From positions 1 through 36,212 of the forward strand of contig CAVBFD010000020.1 in the NCBI GenBank assembly GCA_963594655.1: a stretch of 36,212 nt of DNA, given 5' to 3'. Position 1 is the stretch's first letter, and the number at the start of each line of letters is the position of its first letter. Source of the stretch: Colivivens sp963594655. GTDB taxonomy: Bacteria; Bacteroidota; Bacteroidia; Bacteroidales; Bacteroidaceae. Shown here piece after piece: positions 7,691-16,431 of the stretch. The notes under the pieces are model-generated. The model saw only the letters and a program-made list of their open reading frames with translations. It had not been told where the DNA came from and searched no databases. The translations under genes and the position numbers were made by a program.

Positions 7691-8455
7691 TTAGTCTTTT
7701 TGTTTTTTACAAATGATTTGTCCTTCGTACTCCAAATCGATGACCGAGTATTTGGTCCAGCCCACTTTGGTGATGGCTTGCCTGTAGAACACCATCAGCC
7801 GTCGCAGCTTGTCCTGGAACTTGTCGAGTGTCCCCAAATGTATGATATGGTCACCGACCCGCGGCACGAGGTCTATAACGTATTCTCTGTCGGAATTGAC
7901 GGAGACGTGGATTTGTTCAATCTGGTTGTTCCAGAACGGATTGTTGAGCAGGTACTCTCCAAGGCGCGAGAGATGTTTCCCGGCATATTGTCGGGTGAAA
8001 CTGCCAGTGGCTACCGGCATGTTGACCGGATAGGAGTTCTTGGTTATCACCTTACCGTGGCGGTCCACATAATAGCCCTCGCCGTTGTCGGGCAGGAGGT
8101 AGATGACAGGAGTGCGCTCGGTGATGTCTATGGCGACCTTGTTGTTGGATGTCTTGTAGCACTCTATCCGCTCTACGAACTCGTTCTTTCCCAGTGTCCG
8201 TTCTATCTGTCCGGTACTGATGTCGCACATGGGTCTGTCAGTGGGCAGTATGTTGGCGTCGCGCAAGTCCTTCTCCACGATGTCGTATGTGATGAAACCG
8301 GAATGGCTGTTCTTCTCGATGTTCAGTTTGATGCCGGTGCACTTGTCGGTGTCGTTCCTCCCGGCAGATACCATCATGGCATATACGATGTATGCGGCAA
8401 CACCCAACGCGAGTATTGCTGCACCGATAATCCTTATGCCTTTAGCTATCTGCAT
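7691..8455 (-). CDS. ftsQ: Cell division protein FtsQ/DivIB-like
   Basis: The 254-residue protein has a short cytoplasmic start, one membrane segment (about 7-29), a POTRA-like domain (about 38-110, with GFITYDIVEKDLRDANILP) and a periplasmic beta domain with YYVDRHGKVI and LVPRVGDHIIHLG. This arrangement fits FtsQ, which links the FtsL-FtsB complex to the divisome. The gene overlaps the end of murC by 10 nt and ends 4 nt before ftsA, which points to translational coupling. Primary sequence in this family is poorly conserved, so the call rests on topology, the two motifs and the position between murC and ftsA. Confidence 0.92.
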   Translation of the reverse strand: MQIAKGIRIIGAAILALGVAAYIVYAMMVSAGRNDTDKCTGIKLNIEKNSHSGFITYDIVEKDLRDANILPTDRPMCDISTGQIERTLGKNEFVERIECYKTSNNKVAIDITERTPVIYLLPDNGEGYYVDRHGKVITKNSYPVNMPVATGSFTRQYAGKHLSRLGEYLLNNPFWNNQIEQIHVSVNSDREYVIDLVPRVGDHIIHLGTLDKFQDKLRRLMVFYRQAITKVGWTKYSVIDLEYEGQIICKKQKD

Positions 8456-9822
8456 TCCTCAAGTATTTTGGTTATCTGTGGCACATAATCGTCGATGTCG
8501 CCGGCCCCAAGCACGATGAGTACGTCGAAGTCACCGCAGCGCGCTATGTCCAGCACGTCCTCCTTATGGATGAGGTGGCGTTCCATGCCGGGACGCAGTT
8601 TGTCGTATATCAGTCTGCTCGTAACGCCCGGTATGGGCTCCTCACGCGCCGGATAGATGTCGCAGAGGAACACACTGTCCAGCAGCGACAGGCTCTGGGC
8701 GAAGTCCTTGTAGAAGTCTCTGGTGCGTGTGTACAGGTGGGGTTGGAAGATTGCCGCGATCTTCTTGTCGGGGTACAGTTCCCTTATCGACTTGACACTC
8801 TGCGCTATTTCCTTGGGGTGGTGCGCATAGTCGCTGAGGAAGACCGTCCTGTCGTTTTTTATCTTGAAGTCAAACCGACGGTCAACACCCTTGAATGTCC
8901 TCATGCCCCCGCGTATCTCGTCCTCGTCCGCTCCGTTCAGCCATGCGAGGGCCATTGCCGCGATACCGTTGTCTATATTGACGCTTATGGGGACACCCAA
9001 CTGTATGTCCTTGATGACGGACTCGGGTGTCACGAAATCGAAGATGATTTCACCGCCTCCGATACGTATGTTGTCCGCATGGAAGTCGCCCTCCGTACGT
9101 GAGTAACTGTAAATCCGCACACCGTCCTGCACCTGCGGTCTCATCTCCAGTCCTTTGTGTATTATCAGTGCGCCACCCGGCTGGATAAGGGACGTGTAGT
9201 GTTCAAAGCTCTCGATATACGCCTCCTTTGTGCCGTAGATGTCCAGATGGTCGGGGTCGGTGGCGGTTATGACCGACATGTAGGGACGCAACCAGTGGAA
9301 GGATCGGTCGAACTCATCGGCTTCTATCACCACGTAGTCACTTGTCTCCGACAGGATGTAGTTTGTCCCGTAGTTCTTAGAGATGCCTCCCAGAAAGGCG
9401 TTGCACCCCACGTGCGACTGGTTCAGGATATGCGCAGCCATGGTTGAGGTGGTTGTCTTTCCGTGTGTCCCTGCCACGCACAGTCCTTTGTGCGACTGGG
9501 TGATGAATCCAAGCACCTGCGCCCGTTTCTGTATGTCGAATCCCTGTTCCCTAAAGTAGGTGAGTTCCTTGTTTGTCTCGGGTATGGCGGGTGTGTAGAC
9601 TACGAGGGTTGACTCCTTGTCCTTGAAGCATGGGGGGATGGAGTCCACGTTGTCGTCGTAGTGGATCTGCACACCCTCTTCGGTCAGTCTCTCCGTCAGT
9701 TCACTCGGAGTCTTGTCGTACCCTCCCACATTGAGCCCTTTTGAGAGGAAGAACCGTTCGAGCGCGCTCATGCCGATGCCTCCCGCTCCTGCGAAATATA
9801 TTGATTTCAGTTTACTGTCCAT
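8446..9822 (-). CDS. murC: UDP-N-acetylmuramate--L-alanine ligase MurC
   Basis: MurC adds L-Ala to UDP-MurNAc, the first peptide step of peptidoglycan precursor synthesis in the cytoplasm. The 458-residue protein has the N-terminal UDP-binding loop AGAGGIGMSAL (11-21), the ATP-binding AGTHGKTTT (117-125), the central EADEFDRSF and DPDHLDIYG segments, and the C-terminal YAHHPKE motif that distinguishes MurC from MurD, MurE and MurF. Length is normal. It starts 4 nt after murG and overlaps ftsQ by 10 nt. No ddl gene lies between murC and ftsQ. Confidence 0.97.
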   Translation of the reverse strand: MDSKLKSIYFAGAGGIGMSALERFFLSKGLNVGGYDKTPSELTERLTEEGVQIHYDDNVDSIPPCFKDKESTLVVYTPAIPETNKELTYFREQGFDIQKRAQVLGFITQSHKGLCVAGTHGKTTTSTMAAHILNQSHVGCNAFLGGISKNYGTNYILSETSDYVVIEADEFDRSFHWLRPYMSVITATDPDHLDIYGTKEAYIESFEHYTSLIQPGGALIIHKGLEMRPQVQDGVRIYSYSRTEGDFHADNIRIGGGEIIFDFVTPESVIKDIQLGVPISVNIDNGIAAMALAWLNGADEDEIRGGMRTFKGVDRRFDFKIKNDRTVFLSDYAHHPKEIAQSVKSIRELYPDKKIAAIFQPHLYTRTRDFYKDFAQSLSLLDSVFLCDIYPAREEPIPGVTSRLIYDKLRPGMERHLIHKEDVLDIARCGDFDVLIVLGAGDIDDYVPQITKILEECR

Positions 9823-9826
9823 GTCT

Positions 9827-10933
9827 TTATGCTTTAGCGAGTTTTAGTACTTCCTTTGCTATCCTGTTTGCCGAATCGGGGATGGCGAGTTTCTTTATGT
9901 TGACGCACAGCCGTTCCAGCCTTTCCTTGTCGCCCACTACGGCTACGGCACTGTCGATGAGCTTTTCAGGAGCTTCCGCATCAGTGATGAGGATGGCTGC
10001 CTCTTTGCCCGACAGGGCCTTGGCGTTCTTGGTCTGATGGTCTTCCGCCACGTTGGGTGAGGGTACCAGTATGCACGGTTTGCCCAACAGGCACAGCTCA
10101 CTGATGCTGCTTGCCCCTGCCCTTGACACCACAAGGTCGGCTGCGGCGTACGCCGCCGGCATGTCGGAGATGAAATCCATGACGGTCAGGTTCTCCACTT
10201 TCGGGTGTTGTGCAAGGGTGTCCGCTATGTGACTGCTGTAGAACTTGCCTGTCTGCCATATAATCTGCACGCCCGATTCCCGGATGGTGTCGAGTTTGCC
10301 CAGCACGCTCTCGTTCAGTGTCCTTGCCCCGAGACTGCCCCCGATGATGAGGATGGTAGGGACACCCTTCTTCAGGTGAAACCGGTTGAGTGCCTCGTCC
10401 TGTGTCATGTCGCTGTTCAGTAAGGTCTGTCGCACAGGGTTGCCTGTCATTATGATTTTACCGGCAGGGAAGAACCGGTCCATCCCCTCGTAAGCCACAC
10501 AAATGCGGCTGGCTGACTTGGCGAGCAGTTTGTTGGTGACACCGGCATAGGAGTTCTGTTCCTGTATGAGTGTCGGGATCCCCATCTTGGCCGCGGTGTT
10601 CAGTGTGGGGCCACTGGCGAATCCGCCCACTCCTACCACTACCTGTGGCTTGAAGTTCTTGATGACCTTGCGCGCCATCCGTTGACTCCTGAGTATGTCA
10701 ATCACCACCTTGATGTTCTTCAGCGGATTCTTTCTGTTGAAGCCCTCTATCGGCAGTCCTACGATTTTGTATCCGGCATCCGGAACCCTCTGCATCTCCA
10801 TACGTCCTCTCGCCCCCACAAACAGGATGTCCGCCTGTGGGCAGAGGGCTTTTATCTCGTTCGCAATGGCGATGGCAGGGAAGATGTGTCCCCCTGTGCC
10901 GCCTCCGCTCACTATCACTCTTAATCCTTCCAT
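9827..10933 (-). CDS. murG: UDP-GlcNAc--undecaprenyl-PP-MurNAc-pentapeptide GlcNAc transferase MurG
   Basis: MurG adds GlcNAc to lipid I to make lipid II at the inner face of the cytoplasmic membrane. The 368-residue GT28 protein has the N-terminal glycine loop SGGGTGGHIFPA (9-20), the FVGARGRME loop, a second glycine-rich GVGGFASGP, the QEQNSYAGVTNK segment, and in the C-terminal UDP-GlcNAc domain GGSLGA and SRAGASSISEL. In many MurG proteins the third motif reads GAxGGxE, close to the GARGRME seen here. It lies 31 nt after ftsW and 4 nt before murC. Confidence 0.97.
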   Translation of the reverse strand: MEGLRVIVSGGGTGGHIFPAIAIANEIKALCPQADILFVGARGRMEMQRVPDAGYKIVGLPIEGFNRKNPLKNIKVVIDILRSQRMARKVIKNFKPQVVVGVGGFASGPTLNTAAKMGIPTLIQEQNSYAGVTNKLLAKSASRICVAYEGMDRFFPAGKIIMTGNPVRQTLLNSDMTQDEALNRFHLKKGVPTILIIGGSLGARTLNESVLGKLDTIRESGVQIIWQTGKFYSSHIADTLAQHPKVENLTVMDFISDMPAAYAAADLVVSRAGASSISELCLLGKPCILVPSPNVAEDHQTKNAKALSGKEAAILITDAEAPEKLIDSAVAVVGDKERLERLCVNIKKLAIPDSANRIAKEVLKLAKA

Positions 10934-10964
10934 GACTGTTCTGGTTTTCTGTTCTTGTTTATCG

Positions 10965-12284
10965 TCATTGTATTCCGGTACTGCTGTAATATTCGTCAGT
11001 CTCCGTTGGACTGACCGGTTCCGCAGGGTTGTCCGGAGTCTCGCTCACCTTCTCAGCGTAACGGCTGATGCTCAGTATGACACCGAAGTAGAAGCACGTG
11101 ATGATGATGGACGTGCCTCCCTTACTTATCAGTGGCAGCGGCTGTCCGGTGACAGGCAGCAGGTCTACCGCCACTCCCATGTTTATGAGGGCCTGGAGTA
11201 CCAGCATGATACCGAAGCCCATGATGAGGAAGGCAGGGAAGAACTTGTCGCATCTCTTGGCAATCTTGCTCACCCTCACAAGCAGGGATATATATAGGAA
11301 TATCACGACTACCGCGCCCCCGATTCCCGTCTCCTCCACTATGATGGAGTAGATGAAGTCCGACTCGGCGTGTGCCAGGAAGTCGCGCTGTATGGAGTTG
11401 CCGGCTCCCAGTCCTATGATATTGGAGTTGGCTATGGCTATGTTGGCATTGCCCACCTGCCAGTCCTCCGACAACTTATACTCGTTGTCTTCATTCTGTT
11501 CGTTCTCCTCCGACTGGTCACTCCCGGTCAGTATATTCAGCTTCTTCTCCAACCTGTGCTTCCATGTAACCGTGCGGCCGCCCACTGTCCTTTCCAGTGT
11601 ATCGGCTGGGGTAATCAGCAGCAATATGGACCCGATGACTCCCATCAGTCCCGCCAGCATCAGTCCCTTTAACAGCAGTTTGTGCGGTATGTTGCCTATG
11701 TACATCATCACCACAGCCACCACAAAAAGAATGAGTGCGGTGGATAGGTTCTCGGAGAAGATGAGGCCGCAGATGACTACGGTCAGGAAACTGCATATCT
11801 TGAACGGTTTGTCGTAGCCGCCCTTAGTCGCCATAACCACCACCTTTGTGCCTTTCCTGCTGTTCACGACCTCCTCGTTCTGTGTCTTCGACAGTATCGC
11901 CGCCAGTGTCATGATAAGTGCCGCCTTGGCTATCTCCGACGGTTGGAACGAGAGGAAGCCCCAGTCAATCCACCTGTTGCCGTCGTTGATGGTGCCTCCG
12001 AAGAGAAGCGCGTAAAGCAACAGTATGACGGATGTGGGCAGCATGAACAGGGGAAACAGCTTGAAGTACTTGCACGGAATCCTGTGTACGACGAGTATTA
12101 TGATGAGTCCGGCAAACAGAAAGCCCGCCTGTCTTATCATTGGGTCCCAGTGGTTTCCGTTCGTATAGGTGAGGGAACTGGACGCACTGTATATCTCCAC
12201 GAGGGAAATCATGCAAAGGAAGAAGAAGATCATCCATATCCCCTTGTCTCCCTTGAACAGGTTGTTGCTGATTACCTTTAGCAT
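10965..12284 (-). CDS. ftsW: Septal peptidoglycan glycosyltransferase FtsW (SEDS family)
   Basis: FtsW polymerises lipid II into glycan strands together with its partner transpeptidase FtsI. The 439-residue protein has about ten hydrophobic segments and the SEDS signatures GGTINDGNRWIDWG, FQPSEIAK (early loop) and NMGVAVDLLPVTGQPLPLISKGG near the C-terminus. A large charged loop (about 225-265, rich in Glu, Asn and Asp) lies in the position of the big extracytoplasmic loop that carries the catalytic region. The gene sits 60 nt after murD, the widest gap inside the dcw operon. No promoter was found in that gap. Confidence 0.96.
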   Translation of the reverse strand: MLKVISNNLFKGDKGIWMIFFFLCMISLVEIYSASSSLTYTNGNHWDPMIRQAGFLFAGLIIILVVHRIPCKYFKLFPLFMLPTSVILLLYALLFGGTINDGNRWIDWGFLSFQPSEIAKAALIMTLAAILSKTQNEEVVNSRKGTKVVVMATKGGYDKPFKICSFLTVVICGLIFSENLSTALILFVVAVVMMYIGNIPHKLLLKGLMLAGLMGVIGSILLLITPADTLERTVGGRTVTWKHRLEKKLNILTGSDQSEENEQNEDNEYKLSEDWQVGNANIAIANSNIIGLGAGNSIQRDFLAHAESDFIYSIIVEETGIGGAVVVIFLYISLLVRVSKIAKRCDKFFPAFLIMGFGIMLVLQALINMGVAVDLLPVTGQPLPLISKGGTSIIITCFYFGVILSISRYAEKVSETPDNPAEPVSPTETDEYYSSTGIQ

Positions 12285-12344
12285 ATCGTCGTCTGTTATG
12301 AAGTTGTCTGAAGTCTACTGTGTGTGTGGGTCACGTCCTCCCGG

Positions 12345-13676
12345 TCAGAGATTTCTGACATACGTCTTGAACTGATCGCCCCTGTCTTCCATGTTCCTGA
12401 ACAGGTCGAAACTGGCGCAGCAGGGACTGAGAAGTACACAGTCGCCCTCATGGGCCATCTTGTAGCACTCGTCCACACAGTCCTTCATGCTCGTGACATC
12501 CACAATCGGTAGTCCGAAGGAATCGAAGTTGTCGTGCAGTTTCCTGTTGTCCACACCCAGGAACACCAGTCCCACGCACTTCTTCCTGACGAGTTCATAA
12601 ATCTCCGAGTAGTCGTTGCCCTTGTCGATTCCACCGAGGATGAGTACCGTCGGTTGTTTCATGCTTTCGAGGGCGTACCAACATGCGTTCACGTTAGTCG
12701 CCTTCGAGTCGTTCACAAAGTCGATGCCACGCACCCTGCACACCTTCTCCAGACGGTGTTCCACACCCGCGAAGTTCGACAGGCTCTCCCTCAGCCGGTC
12801 ACTGCTTATCCCGGCTATGTTGGCGGCTATCCCTGCCGCAAGGGAGTTGTAGAGGTTGTGCTTGCCTGTCAGTGCCAGTTCGTCCAGTTCCATGTTGAAC
12901 GGCTCGGGCCGCTCTATGACGAACTTGCTGTCCTCGGCATAGGCGATGGATCCGTTTTCCTTCAGTTCGGAGAACGGATAGAGCTGTGCCTTGAGGTCGT
13001 ACTTCCGCATCTCCTCCTTCACGATAGGGTCGTCGTTCCAGAAGATGAACGCGTCGTCTTCTGTCTGGTTCTGTGTGATGCGCATCTTGGCGTCCACATA
13101 ATTCTGCATCTTGAAGTCATAACGGTCGAGGTGGTCGGGCGTTATGTTGAGCAGTATGGCTATGTTGGCCTTGAACTCATACATGTTGTCCAGTTGGAAA
13201 CTGCTCAGTTCAATCACGTAATAGTCGAACCGCTCTGTAGCAACCTGTAGTGCGAGGCTTCTGCCTATGTTGCCGGCCAGTCCCACGTTGTACCCCGCGT
13301 TCTTCAGGATATGGTAGATGAGTGAGGTGGTCGTGGTCTTGCCGTTGGATCCGGTGATGCATATCATCCGCGCGTCGGAATACCTTCCAGCGAACTCAAT
13401 CTCCGAAATGACGGGTATGCCTTCCGCCTTCACCTTCTGAATCATAGGTGCGGTATCGGGTATGCCCGGACTCTTTATTATCTCGTCGGCATTGAGTACG
13501 AGTCCTTCGGTGTGCCGGCCCTCCTCCCATGGAATACCGTAGTCTTCGAGTTGCCTCTTGTACTTGTCCTTTATGGCGGAAGTGTCCGACACGAAGACAT
13601 CGAAACCCTTCGTCTTCGCCAGGACGGCGGCTCCCACACCGCTCTCTCCTGCTCCCAGTATGACTATCCTTTTCAT
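12345..13676 (-). CDS. murD: UDP-N-acetylmuramoyl-L-alanine--D-glutamate ligase MurD
   Basis: MurD adds D-Glu to UDP-MurNAc-L-Ala. The 443-residue protein has the N-terminal loop GAGESGVGAA (8-17), ATP-binding GSNGKTTTT (109-117), the IELSSFQLD and LNITPDHLDRYD segments, HRLEKV and NDSKATN. The frame is open further upstream into mraY, but the ATG at 13676 gives the family's normal start (MKRIVILGAGESG). That ATG shares one base with the mraY stop (TAATG), a clear sign of coupled translation. Confidence 0.96.
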   Translation of the reverse strand: MKRIVILGAGESGVGAAVLAKTKGFDVFVSDTSAIKDKYKRQLEDYGIPWEEGRHTEGLVLNADEIIKSPGIPDTAPMIQKVKAEGIPVISEIEFAGRYSDARMICITGSNGKTTTTSLIYHILKNAGYNVGLAGNIGRSLALQVATERFDYYVIELSSFQLDNMYEFKANIAILLNITPDHLDRYDFKMQNYVDAKMRITQNQTEDDAFIFWNDDPIVKEEMRKYDLKAQLYPFSELKENGSIAYAEDSKFVIERPEPFNMELDELALTGKHNLYNSLAAGIAANIAGISSDRLRESLSNFAGVEHRLEKVCRVRGIDFVNDSKATNVNACWYALESMKQPTVLILGGIDKGNDYSEIYELVRKKCVGLVFLGVDNRKLHDNFDSFGLPIVDVTSMKDCVDECYKMAHEGDCVLLSPCCASFDLFRNMEDRGDQFKTYVRNL

Positions 13677-14947
13677 TATCTTATCTTTAATGTTATTATC
13701 GTTATTGCAGCCAACAGTATTGTTATTATCCAGAAACGGATGGTTATCATGTTCTCGTGCAGCACCGTGGTAGGGCGTGTGACGATATATTTGCAGTCGG
13801 GAAGCAACTGGCTGTGCAGAACCCTGAAATGGTCGTGTATCGGGGTGCGCTTGAACACCCTCTGCTTCACTCCCTTGCGGTTGCCCATCTTGGCGTAGCA
13901 TACCTGAAGTATCACGGATATGCTCTCCACGAGGAAGATGCCGCACAGTATCGGCACAAGCAACTCCTTATGTATTATGACGGCGGTCACCGCGATGACT
14001 CCACCGATGGCAAGACTGCCTGTGTCGCCCATGAACATCTTGGCTGGGTAGCTGTTGTACCATAGGAACCCGATAAGGGAACCGACAAAGGCGCAGAGGA
14101 ACACCACAATCTCCTCGGATCCGGGGATGTACATGACGTTCAGGTAACTTGCGTAGTGTATGTGTCCCGACACGTACGCCAGTATGCCCAACGCCGTTCC
14201 GATGATGGCGGAGTTGCCGGCGCACATGCCGTCCATGCCGTCGTTCAGGTTGGCTCCGTTGGATACGGCGGTGATGACGAAGGTGGTCACCAGTATGAAC
14301 AGAATCCAGCCGCACGCCCTCTTGATTTTACCGTCTTTAATCCAACTGAACGCCTCGTAGTAGTCGAGGTTGTTGTTCTTCAGGAACGGCACGGTGGTGA
14401 CCGTGGACTTCCTCGCCTCGCTCTTGTGGTAGACGATACCGCTCGCCTCACCGTTCTCAATCATCACGTTCTCCCTCACCACAGCCTGTGGGGACAACCA
14501 CAGTGCCACTCCGACCACTGTCCCAAGGAACAGTTGTCCCAGCAGTTTCACCCGTGGTTTCATGCCGTCCTTGTTGCCCTTCAACTTGATGTAGTCGTCG
14601 ATGAAACCGAGCAGTCCGAACCACAGGATGGTAATCAGCAGCAGGTTGATGTATATGTTGTCGAGTTTCCCCAACAGGAGGGTGGGCAGTACCACCGCCC
14701 CGACGATGACCACACCGCCCATCGACGGTGTGCCTTTCTTCAGCACTCCGTACGGGTCGGTCTCCGCGTCACGGGCGTTTTCTATATATCTCTTGCGCTT
14801 CATGTACGTGATGAAGCCCTTCCCCGCGGCCATGGAGATGACCAGCGAGAGCATGAGGGCCAGCAGTGAACGGAATGATATGTACGTCCACATCCCTGAT
14901 CCCGGCAGATCCAGGTTGTCGAGCAGTTGTGACAGGTGGTAGAGCAT
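13676..14947 (-). CDS. mraY: Phospho-N-acetylmuramoyl-pentapeptide transferase MraY
   Basis: MraY transfers phospho-MurNAc-pentapeptide to undecaprenyl phosphate, making lipid I. The 423-residue polytopic protein has GTPSMGGV, the FIDDYIK metal/catalytic aspartates, NLNDGMDG, FMGDTGSLAIGG and the late cytoplasmic motif RVFKRTPIHDHF. It is longer than the E. coli enzyme because of an insertion (about 155-200) between two membrane segments, as I recall for other Bacteroidales. The usual HHH triplet reads HDH here, also as I recall for Bacteroides enzymes. It lies 26 nt after murE and its stop overlaps the murD start. Confidence 0.96.
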   Translation of the reverse strand: MLYHLSQLLDNLDLPGSGMWTYISFRSLLALMLSLVISMAAGKGFITYMKRKRYIENARDAETDPYGVLKKGTPSMGGVVIVGAVVLPTLLLGKLDNIYINLLLITILWFGLLGFIDDYIKLKGNKDGMKPRVKLLGQLFLGTVVGVALWLSPQAVVRENVMIENGEASGIVYHKSEARKSTVTTVPFLKNNNLDYYEAFSWIKDGKIKRACGWILFILVTTFVITAVSNGANLNDGMDGMCAGNSAIIGTALGILAYVSGHIHYASYLNVMYIPGSEEIVVFLCAFVGSLIGFLWYNSYPAKMFMGDTGSLAIGGVIAVTAVIIHKELLVPILCGIFLVESISVILQVCYAKMGNRKGVKQRVFKRTPIHDHFRVLHSQLLPDCKYIVTRPTTVLHENMITIRFWIITILLAAITIITLKIR

Positions 14948-14973
14948 GGGGAATTACTTGTTTGTCTGTTGTA

Positions 14974-16431
14974 CTACTTGCAGTTGCCGAATATCTTCTC
15001 CACTTCTTCCTTGTCGTCGAAATGGTGCTTCACTCCTTTTATCTCCTGATAGTCCTCGTGTCCTTTGCCTGCCACAAGAACCACGTCGCCTTTCTGTGCC
15101 ATCATACATGCGGCCTTGATGGCTTCGCGGCGGTCTACAATCGCTATGACCCTGTTCATCTGGTCGCTGTCGAGTCCGGCAAGCATGTCGTTGATGATGT
15201 CCTGCGGCTCCTCGAACCGTGGATTGTCGCTGGTGATGATAACCTTGTCACTCTGTTTCACCGACTCCTGTGCCATCAGTGGACGCTTGCCCTTGTCGCG
15301 GTTGCCTCCGGCTCCGCATACGGTGATGACTTTGCCCTTGCCTTCAAGTACCCCATGGATGGCGTTGAGTACGTTCTCCAGAGCGTCGGGGGTGTGCGCA
15401 TAGTCCACCACCACGGTGTAGCCTGTGGGCGAGTTGAGTGCCTCCAGCCGTCCGCTCACCGGTTTCATCGCGCTCATGGCTACCAGGGTCTCCTGCGGTT
15501 GTTTGCCCAGCATCACAGCCGCGCCGTACACTGCCAGCAGGTTGGACACGTTGAACTTGCCGATGAAGCTCACTCCCACCTCCCTGTTGTTGATGTCCAG
15601 ATACATCCCGGCGAAATGACATTCGATGATTTTCGCCTTGAAGTCCGCCGGTTGCGTTACTGAATAGGTCTTTATGGTAGCCTTGGTGTTCTGCACCATC
15701 ACCATGCCGTGCTTGTCGTCGAGGTTGGTGATGGCGAAAGCGTCAGCCGGCAGGTTGTCGAAGAACAGTTTCTTCGCCTTGATATAATTCTCGAAGGTCT
15801 TGTGGTAGTCGAGGTGGTCACGTGTTATGTTGGTGAAGATACCTCCTGTGAACCTCAGTCCTCCAATCCTGTTCTGCACGATGGAATGGGAACTGACCTC
15901 CATGAAGGCGTACTCGCAGCCAGCCTCGACCATCCGCGCGAGGAGCTGGTTGAGGGTGATGGGGTCGGGTGTGGTATGCTCCGTGGGTATCGTCTGTCCG
16001 TCGATGTAGTTCACCACGGTTGAAAGCAAACCTGCCTTATGTCCCATGTAACGGAACATGTTGTAGAGTGTGGTGGCGATGGTGGTCTTTCCGTTGGTGC
16101 CGGTGACTCCCACAAGTTTGAGTTTCTCCGACGGTCTTCCGTAGAACGCTGTGGCGATGTTGCCTACAATATGTTCCGTGTCGGCCACCCTGATGTATGT
16201 CACACTGTCGTCGGCCGTTTCGGGCAGTTCCTCGCACAGTATGGCGGAAGCCCCCAGTTCCACAGCCTTGCCGATATACTTGTGGCCGTCGGTCTGTGTT
16301 CCCCTTACGGCGATGAACAGGTGGCCCTTGCCTATGAGGCGCGAGTCGATATTGACACCCTTGATGTCTTTTTGGGTGTCACCCTTAGTCTCGATGACCT
16401 TGATTCCTTCTAATAGTTCGTCAATCTTCAT
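14974..16431 (-). CDS. murE: UDP-MurNAc-tripeptide synthetase MurE (meso-diaminopimelate type)
   Basis: MurE adds the third residue of the peptidoglycan stem. The 485-residue protein has the N-terminal NIDSRLIGKGHLFIA segment, ATP-binding GTNGKTT (111-117), TTPDP, NLDDKHG and a C-terminal TSDNPRFE near residue 401. The DNPR motif is the known determinant for meso-diaminopimelate rather than lysine, so this organism's cell wall should be DAP-type. The start overlaps the end of ftsI by 11 nt. Length is normal for the family. Confidence 0.97.
   Translation of the reverse strand: MKIDELLEGIKVIETKGDTQKDIKGVNIDSRLIGKGHLFIAVRGTQTDGHKYIGKAVELGASAILCEELPETADDSVTYIRVADTEHIVGNIATAFYGRPSEKLKLVGVTGTNGKTTIATTLYNMFRYMGHKAGLLSTVVNYIDGQTIPTEHTTPDPITLNQLLARMVEAGCEYAFMEVSSHSIVQNRIGGLRFTGGIFTNITRDHLDYHKTFENYIKAKKLFFDNLPADAFAITNLDDKHGMVMVQNTKATIKTYSVTQPADFKAKIIECHFAGMYLDINNREVGVSFIGKFNVSNLLAVYGAAVMLGKQPQETLVAMSAMKPVSGRLEALNSPTGYTVVVDYAHTPDALENVLNAIHGVLEGKGKVITVCGAGGNRDKGKRPLMAQESVKQSDKVIITSDNPRFEEPQDIINDMLAGLDSDQMNRVIAIVDRREAIKAACMMAQKGDVVLVAGKGHEDYQEIKGVKHHFDDKEEVEKIFGNCK

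Noticed and set aside
13856..13900. MraY motif reads PIHDHF rather than the classic PxHHHF, suggesting a defective enzyme
   Set aside because: From memory the HDH form also occurs in Bacteroides MraY, and all other catalytic motifs are intact, so it looks like a lineage trait.
13677..13946. Longer MurD start extending about 90 codons into mraY
   Set aside because: The extra residues are an out-of-frame reading of mraY. The ATG at 13676 gives the family's normal N-terminus and a TAATG junction.
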